Origin: DASUPK01 sp035265665
GTDB lineage: Bacteria; Actinomycetota; Thermoleophilia; Solirubrobacterales; 70-9
Assembly (NCBI GenBank): GCA_035265665.1
Contig: DATFOK010000059.1
Coordinates: forward strand, 1-38,991
Length of the DNA: 38,991 bases
Direction: 5' to 3'
How positions within the stretch are numbered: the stretch's first letter is position 1; the number at the start of each line of letters is the position of its first letter. Shown here piece after piece: positions 36,354 through 38,991 of this stretch. Both the position numbers and the translations under genes were made by a program. Under the pieces are notes generated by a model that was not told the DNA's origin, searched no databases, and saw nothing but the letters and a program-made list of their open reading frames with translations.

Positions 36354-37358
36354 TCAGCTCGAGAGTTGGGATTCGATCTGGCCGACCAGGAACTCAACCA
36401 CCTGCTCGTACTCGAGATCGGTCCCGAATCCAGCCGCGCGGCGATGCCCGCCACCGCCATGCATCCGCGCGATCGCGGAGACGTCGACCTGTCCGTCCGT
36501 CGAGCGCATGCTCACCTTGCGAGCAGCGCGGCCGCTGTCGGGCTGGTCGCGCACCACCGCGGCGACGAGCGCTCCATCGACCGTTCGCAGGTGGTCGATG
36601 ATCCCCTCGGTGAGGGCCTCGTTCGAGCCGGTCACCCCGTAGTCCTCGGTCGAGATGTAGGTCACCGCGAGGCGTGCGTTGTCGCGGAGCGTCACGCCCT
36701 CCAGGGCGCGGGCGAGCAGCTTGAGCTTCTCGATCGGCGCATGCTCGTAGAGGCGGCGGTAAACCTCGTTCACCTGCACGCCGGCCTCGATCAGGCCGGC
36801 CGCCATCCGATGCGAGCGGGCATCGGTGTTCTCGTACATGAACTTGCCGGTGTCGGTGACCAGGCCGACGTAGAGAGCGTTGGCGATCTCCGGCGTCAGC
36901 TCCACGTCGAGCAGGGCTGAGAGGTCGTAGACGATCTCCGCGGTGCAGGAGGCGTCGACGTCCACCAAATTGATCGACCCGAAGCGTGTGTTGTCGTGGT
37001 GGTGATCGATGTTGATCACCCTGTTGTCACGGTTCTGCAGGAAGTCGACGGGCATCCGGTCGATGTTCCCGCAGTCGAGAAACATCACCACCCGATCCGC
37101 GATGTCGGCAGGCGACTCGTGGAAGACCTCGTCGAGGGGCAGAAACCGGTACTCCACCGGCAGCGGGAACTCCTTGGCGGCCAGAAACATCACCGAGTCC
37201 TTGCCGAGGGCCTCGAGGATCCGCTGCGTCCCGAGCAGCGAGCCGAGGGCGTCGCCATCCGGATTCTCGTGGGTGGTCAGCAGGAACCGGTCGCCGGCGC
37301 GGATCGCATCCGCAACACGGTCAATGTCGCTGGTCAATAGCTCGGTCGATTCGGTCAT
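36354..37358 (-). CDS. nrnA: NrnA-type DHH/DHHA1 phosphoesterase
   Basis: 334 residues. The DHH domain has TTHENPDGDALGS (28-40, with metal ligands His30, Asp34 and Asp36), FLDCGNID (Asp95) and the NIDHHHDN motif (116-123). The DHHA1 C-terminal domain ends in the substrate loop GGGGHRRAAGF. These enzymes degrade short oligoribonucleotides and 3'-phosphoadenosine phosphate, and some cleave pApA from cyclic-di-AMP. The ATG overlaps the rbfA stop (ATGA, 37355-37358). With PNPase and RNase J it completes a Gram-positive RNA-recycling set. Confidence 0.93.
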   Translation of the reverse strand: MTESTELLTSDIDRVADAIRAGDRFLLTTHENPDGDALGSLLGTQRILEALGKDSVMFLAAKEFPLPVEYRFLPLDEVFHESPADIADRVVMFLDCGNIDRMPVDFLQNRDNRVINIDHHHDNTRFGSINLVDVDASCTAEIVYDLSALLDVELTPEIANALYVGLVTDTGKFMYENTDARSHRMAAGLIEAGVQVNEVYRRLYEHAPIEKLKLLARALEGVTLRDNARLAVTYISTEDYGVTGSNEALTEGIIDHLRTVDGALVAAVVRDQPDSGRAARKVSMRSTDGQVDVSAIARMHGGGGHRRAAGFGTDLEYEQVVEFLVGQIESQLSS

Positions 37359-37687
37359 TCGTCGAGGAGGCGGGTGATCCGGTCGCCGCGCTCCACGCTC
37401 TCGTCGTATTCGAAGGTCAGGGTCGGCGTTCGCTTCATCCTCATCGCGCCCGCGATCTTGCCCTGAAGCACTCCGTGGGAGGACCGCAGTCCAGCCAGCG
37501 AGCGCTCGCGCGCCTCCTCATCGCCGAGCACGCTCACGTACACCCGCGCGGAGCGCAGGTCGGGTGAGGTGTCCACTCCGGTCACAGTCACAAATCCAAT
37601 GCGTGGGTCTTTCAGCTCAGTGGCGATCGCATCCCCCAAGATCTCTCGAATCGATTCATTGACGCGCCGCATCCGAGCGCCAGGCAT
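37355..37687 (-). CDS. rbfA: RbfA, 30S ribosome-binding factor
   Basis: 110 residues, a KH-like fold: RVNESIREILGDAIATELKDPRIGFVTVTGVDTSPDLRSARVYVSV, then LRSSHGVLQGKIAGAMRMKRTPTLTFEYDESVERG. It assists late 16S processing and cold growth. ATG 37687 starts the conserved part; TATCGT (37698-37703) ends 10 bases upstream. It is coupled to nrnA by ATGA. infB-DUF503-rbfA is the standard actinobacterial/Firmicute order. Confidence 0.95.
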   Translation of the reverse strand: MPGARMRRVNESIREILGDAIATELKDPRIGFVTVTGVDTSPDLRSARVYVSVLGDEEARERSLAGLRSSHGVLQGKIAGAMRMKRTPTLTFEYDESVERGDRITRLLDE

Positions 37688-37697
37688 CTCGGCGCCG

Positions 37698-37703
37698 ACG
37701 ATA
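37698..37703 (-). promoter_or_regulatory. -10 box for rbfA (TATCGT)
   Basis: TATCGT ends 10 bases before the rbfA ATG, in the 64-base gap after the DUF503 gene. Confidence 0.35.
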
Positions 37704-37751
37704 ACAGCAGTTCCCCGAACAAACCCAGGCTGGCCTAAGCGCCAACGCGGC

Positions 37752-38051
37752 TCAGCCGCGAATGTCACGCAAGCTGCGGAGGTCGCGGTCAACCGAGCAT
37801 CCCTCGGGGCAGCGGCTCTCCACGAAGCGCACCAGCCCGTCGGCCCGATCCGAGACCTCCCCGTCGCCGACCAGGGCGCAGAGCAGCGTCGAGCGCTGCC
37901 ACTTGTCGTGCCCGTCGACCTCGGCGACCGAGGCTCCAAAGCGCTGCCGGATCGAATCCTTCAGGGACTTGACCAACTTCCTCTTGCCCTTCAGGTCCTG
38001 AACTTCCCCGAAATGCATGCGAATCTCTATGAGCTCCACGAACGGGTTCAC
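37752..38051 (-). CDS. DUF503 (YlxP-like) protein
   Basis: 99 residues, matching DUF503/YlxP: VELIEIRMHFGEVQDLKGKRKLVKSLKDSIRQRFGASVAEVDGHDKWQRSTL. It is a small alpha/beta protein between infB and rbfA in many Gram-positives, implicated in ribosome maturation in Bacillus but not firmly defined here. GTG 38051 is preceded by TAGCCT at 6 bases. The TGA stop is the loop of a CGCGGC/GCCGCG hairpin (37746-37760). Confidence 0.9.
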   Translation of the reverse strand: MNPFVELIEIRMHFGEVQDLKGKRKLVKSLKDSIRQRFGASVAEVDGHDKWQRSTLLCALVGDGEVSDRADGLVRFVESRCPEGCSVDRDLRSLRDIRG

Positions 38052-38057
38052 GGGCCC

Positions 38058-38063
38058 AGGCTA
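38058..38063 (-). promoter_or_regulatory. -10 box for the DUF503 gene (TAGCCT)
   Basis: TAGCCT ends 6 bases before GTG 38051, in the 25-base gap after infB. It suggests a promoter separating infB from the DUF503-rbfA group. Confidence 0.45.
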
Positions 38064-38076
38064 GCCGCGCCGAGGG

Positions 38077-38991
38077 CTACTCGAGTGTCTTCTCGACCTG
38101 CCGGGTCTCGAAGAACTCGAGGACGTCGCCCTCCTTGATGTCGGCGAAGCCCTCGAGCACGATCCCGCACTCCTGGCCCTCGTCGACCTCGGTGACGTCG
38201 TCCTTGAAACGGCGCAGCGAACCGATCCTGCCGCTCCAGACGATGGTGCCGTCGCGGACGAGACGGGCGTTCGCGGCGCGGGTGACCTTGCCGTCCGTGA
38301 CCAGGCAGCCGGCGATCGTGCCGACGCGCGAGGCCTTGAACGTCTGCTTGACCTCGGCCTGTCCGAGAGCCTCCTCGACCTCCTCGGGCTCGAGCAGGCC
38401 CTCCATCGCTGCGCGCAGCTCCTCGGTCACCTTGTAGATGACCGTGTAGGTGCGGATGTCGATTCCTTCGGACTCGGCCGCGCGACGGGCATCCGCGAGC
38501 GGACGGACGTTGAAGCCGATGATCACGGCGTCGGAGGCCGCGGCAAGCATCACGTCGGACTCGTTGATCCCCCCGGTCTGGGCGTGAATCACATTGACTG
38601 GGACCTGCTCCTGCGGCAGCTTCGCGATCTCGTCCTGCAGCGCCTCGAGCGAGCCGGAGACGTCCGCCTTGAGGACGATGTTGAGCTCCTTGAGCTGGCC
38701 CTCGCTGGCCCGCTGGAAGACCTCCTCCAGGGTGACCTTGCGGGCCTGGCGGCGGGCGAGCTGCTCGGTCTTGAGGCGCGTCTCCCGCTCCTGGGCGAGG
38801 GCGCGGGCCTTACGCTCGCTCTCCACCACCTGGACGTGTTCCCCGGCGTCGGTGACGCCGTCGAAGCCGAGGACCTCAACCGGCATGCCGGGGGTGGCCT
38901 CCTCGACTCGCTCGCCCTTGTCGTCGAGCATCGCGCGGACCTTGCCCCACACCGGACCGGCGACGACCGCATCGCCGATGCGGAGGGTCCC
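38077..38991 (-). CDS. infB: Translation initiation factor IF-2, C-terminal part (cut by window edge)
   Basis: 304 residues visible, continuing open to the window edge with GTLRIGDAVVAGPVWGKVRAMLDD, the start of the beta-barrel after the G domain. The GTPase domain itself lies outside. Visible here are domain II, the helical region (ERKARALAQERETRLKTEQLARR), domain III (LNIVLKADVSGSLEALQDEI), and the C-terminal fMet-tRNA-binding domain (RVGTIAGCLVTDGKVTRAANARLVRDGTIVWSGRI). An in-frame GTG at 38952 is internal, not the start. Confidence 0.97.
   Translation of the reverse strand, partial: GTLRIGDAVVAGPVWGKVRAMLDDKGERVEEATPGMPVEVLGFDGVTDAGEHVQVVESERKARALAQERETRLKTEQLARRQARKVTLEEVFQRASEGQLKELNIVLKADVSGSLEALQDEIAKLPQEQVPVNVIHAQTGGINESDVMLAAASDAVIIGFNVRPLADARRAAESEGIDIRTYTVIYKVTEELRAAMEGLLEPEEVEEALGQAEVKQTFKASRVGTIAGCLVTDGKVTRAANARLVRDGTIVWSGRIGSLRRFKDDVTEVDEGQECGIVLEGFADIKEGDVLEFFETRQVEKTLE

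Overview
The window is a gene-dense, very GC-rich chromosomal segment with almost every third codon position G or C. It reads as core chromosome of an actinobacterium. The class Thermoleophilia (Solirubrobacterales-like) is my best inference, from the mix of Gram-positive cell-wall genes (MurT/GatD), DapL-type lysine synthesis and the Firmicute/Actinobacteria-style gene order; no rRNA is present to confirm it. I see no tRNA, rRNA, CRISPR array, insertion sequence or phage gene. No stretch longer than 175 bp lacks a gene.

Layout. (1) 1-4517, plus strand: the end of an unknown gene, then a chain overlapping by 4 bases at every junction: lipid kinase, murT, a SAM methyltransferase and gatD. lemA follows with its own promoter. 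(2) 4524-16519, minus strand, read right to left: cinA, thpR, recA, recX, a membrane-anchored cupredoxin, miaB, miaA, an NTF2-like gene, dapF, an LL-DAP-type aminotransferase, a DMT-family membrane protein, hflX and dut. (3) 16643-21486: ftsK on minus, divergent from an OmpR-type response regulator/histidine kinase pair on plus. (4) 21487-21657: a convergent intergenic region packed with palindromes and hairpins. (5) 21658-29305, minus: M16 peptidase, a small PH-like gene, (an NTF2-like gene on plus), dapB, an amidase, dapA, RNase J and a LOG-family protein. (6) 29316-38991, minus: infB (cut by the window edge), a DUF503 gene, rbfA, nrnA, truB, ribF, rpsO, then an accessory group (peroxiredoxin, RibD-C/DHFR-like protein, ArsR regulator, SRPBCC protein, DsbA-like protein), then pnp.

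How the genes fit together. Translation and RNA turnover dominate the right half (IF-2, RbfA, NrnA, TruB, S15, PNPase, RNase J). Peptidoglycan precursor supply is the second theme. DapA, DapB, a probable DapL and DapF would together take aspartate semialdehyde to meso-diaminopimelate, and MurT/GatD amidates lipid II. DNA repair and segregation (RecA, RecX, FtsK), nucleotide hygiene (dUTPase, CinA) and tRNA modification (MiaA, MiaB) fill the middle.

Points that stand out: a DapF whose two catalytic cysteines are both serine, translationally coupled to an NTF2-like protein; a methyltransferase wedged between murT and gatD; a 20-bp perfect palindrome over the start codon of the ArsR gene and shared with the divergent gene; a hairpin-rich intergenic region that may encode a small RNA; and a recurrent TANNNT box 6-11 bases before start codons, which suggests widespread leaderless transcription.
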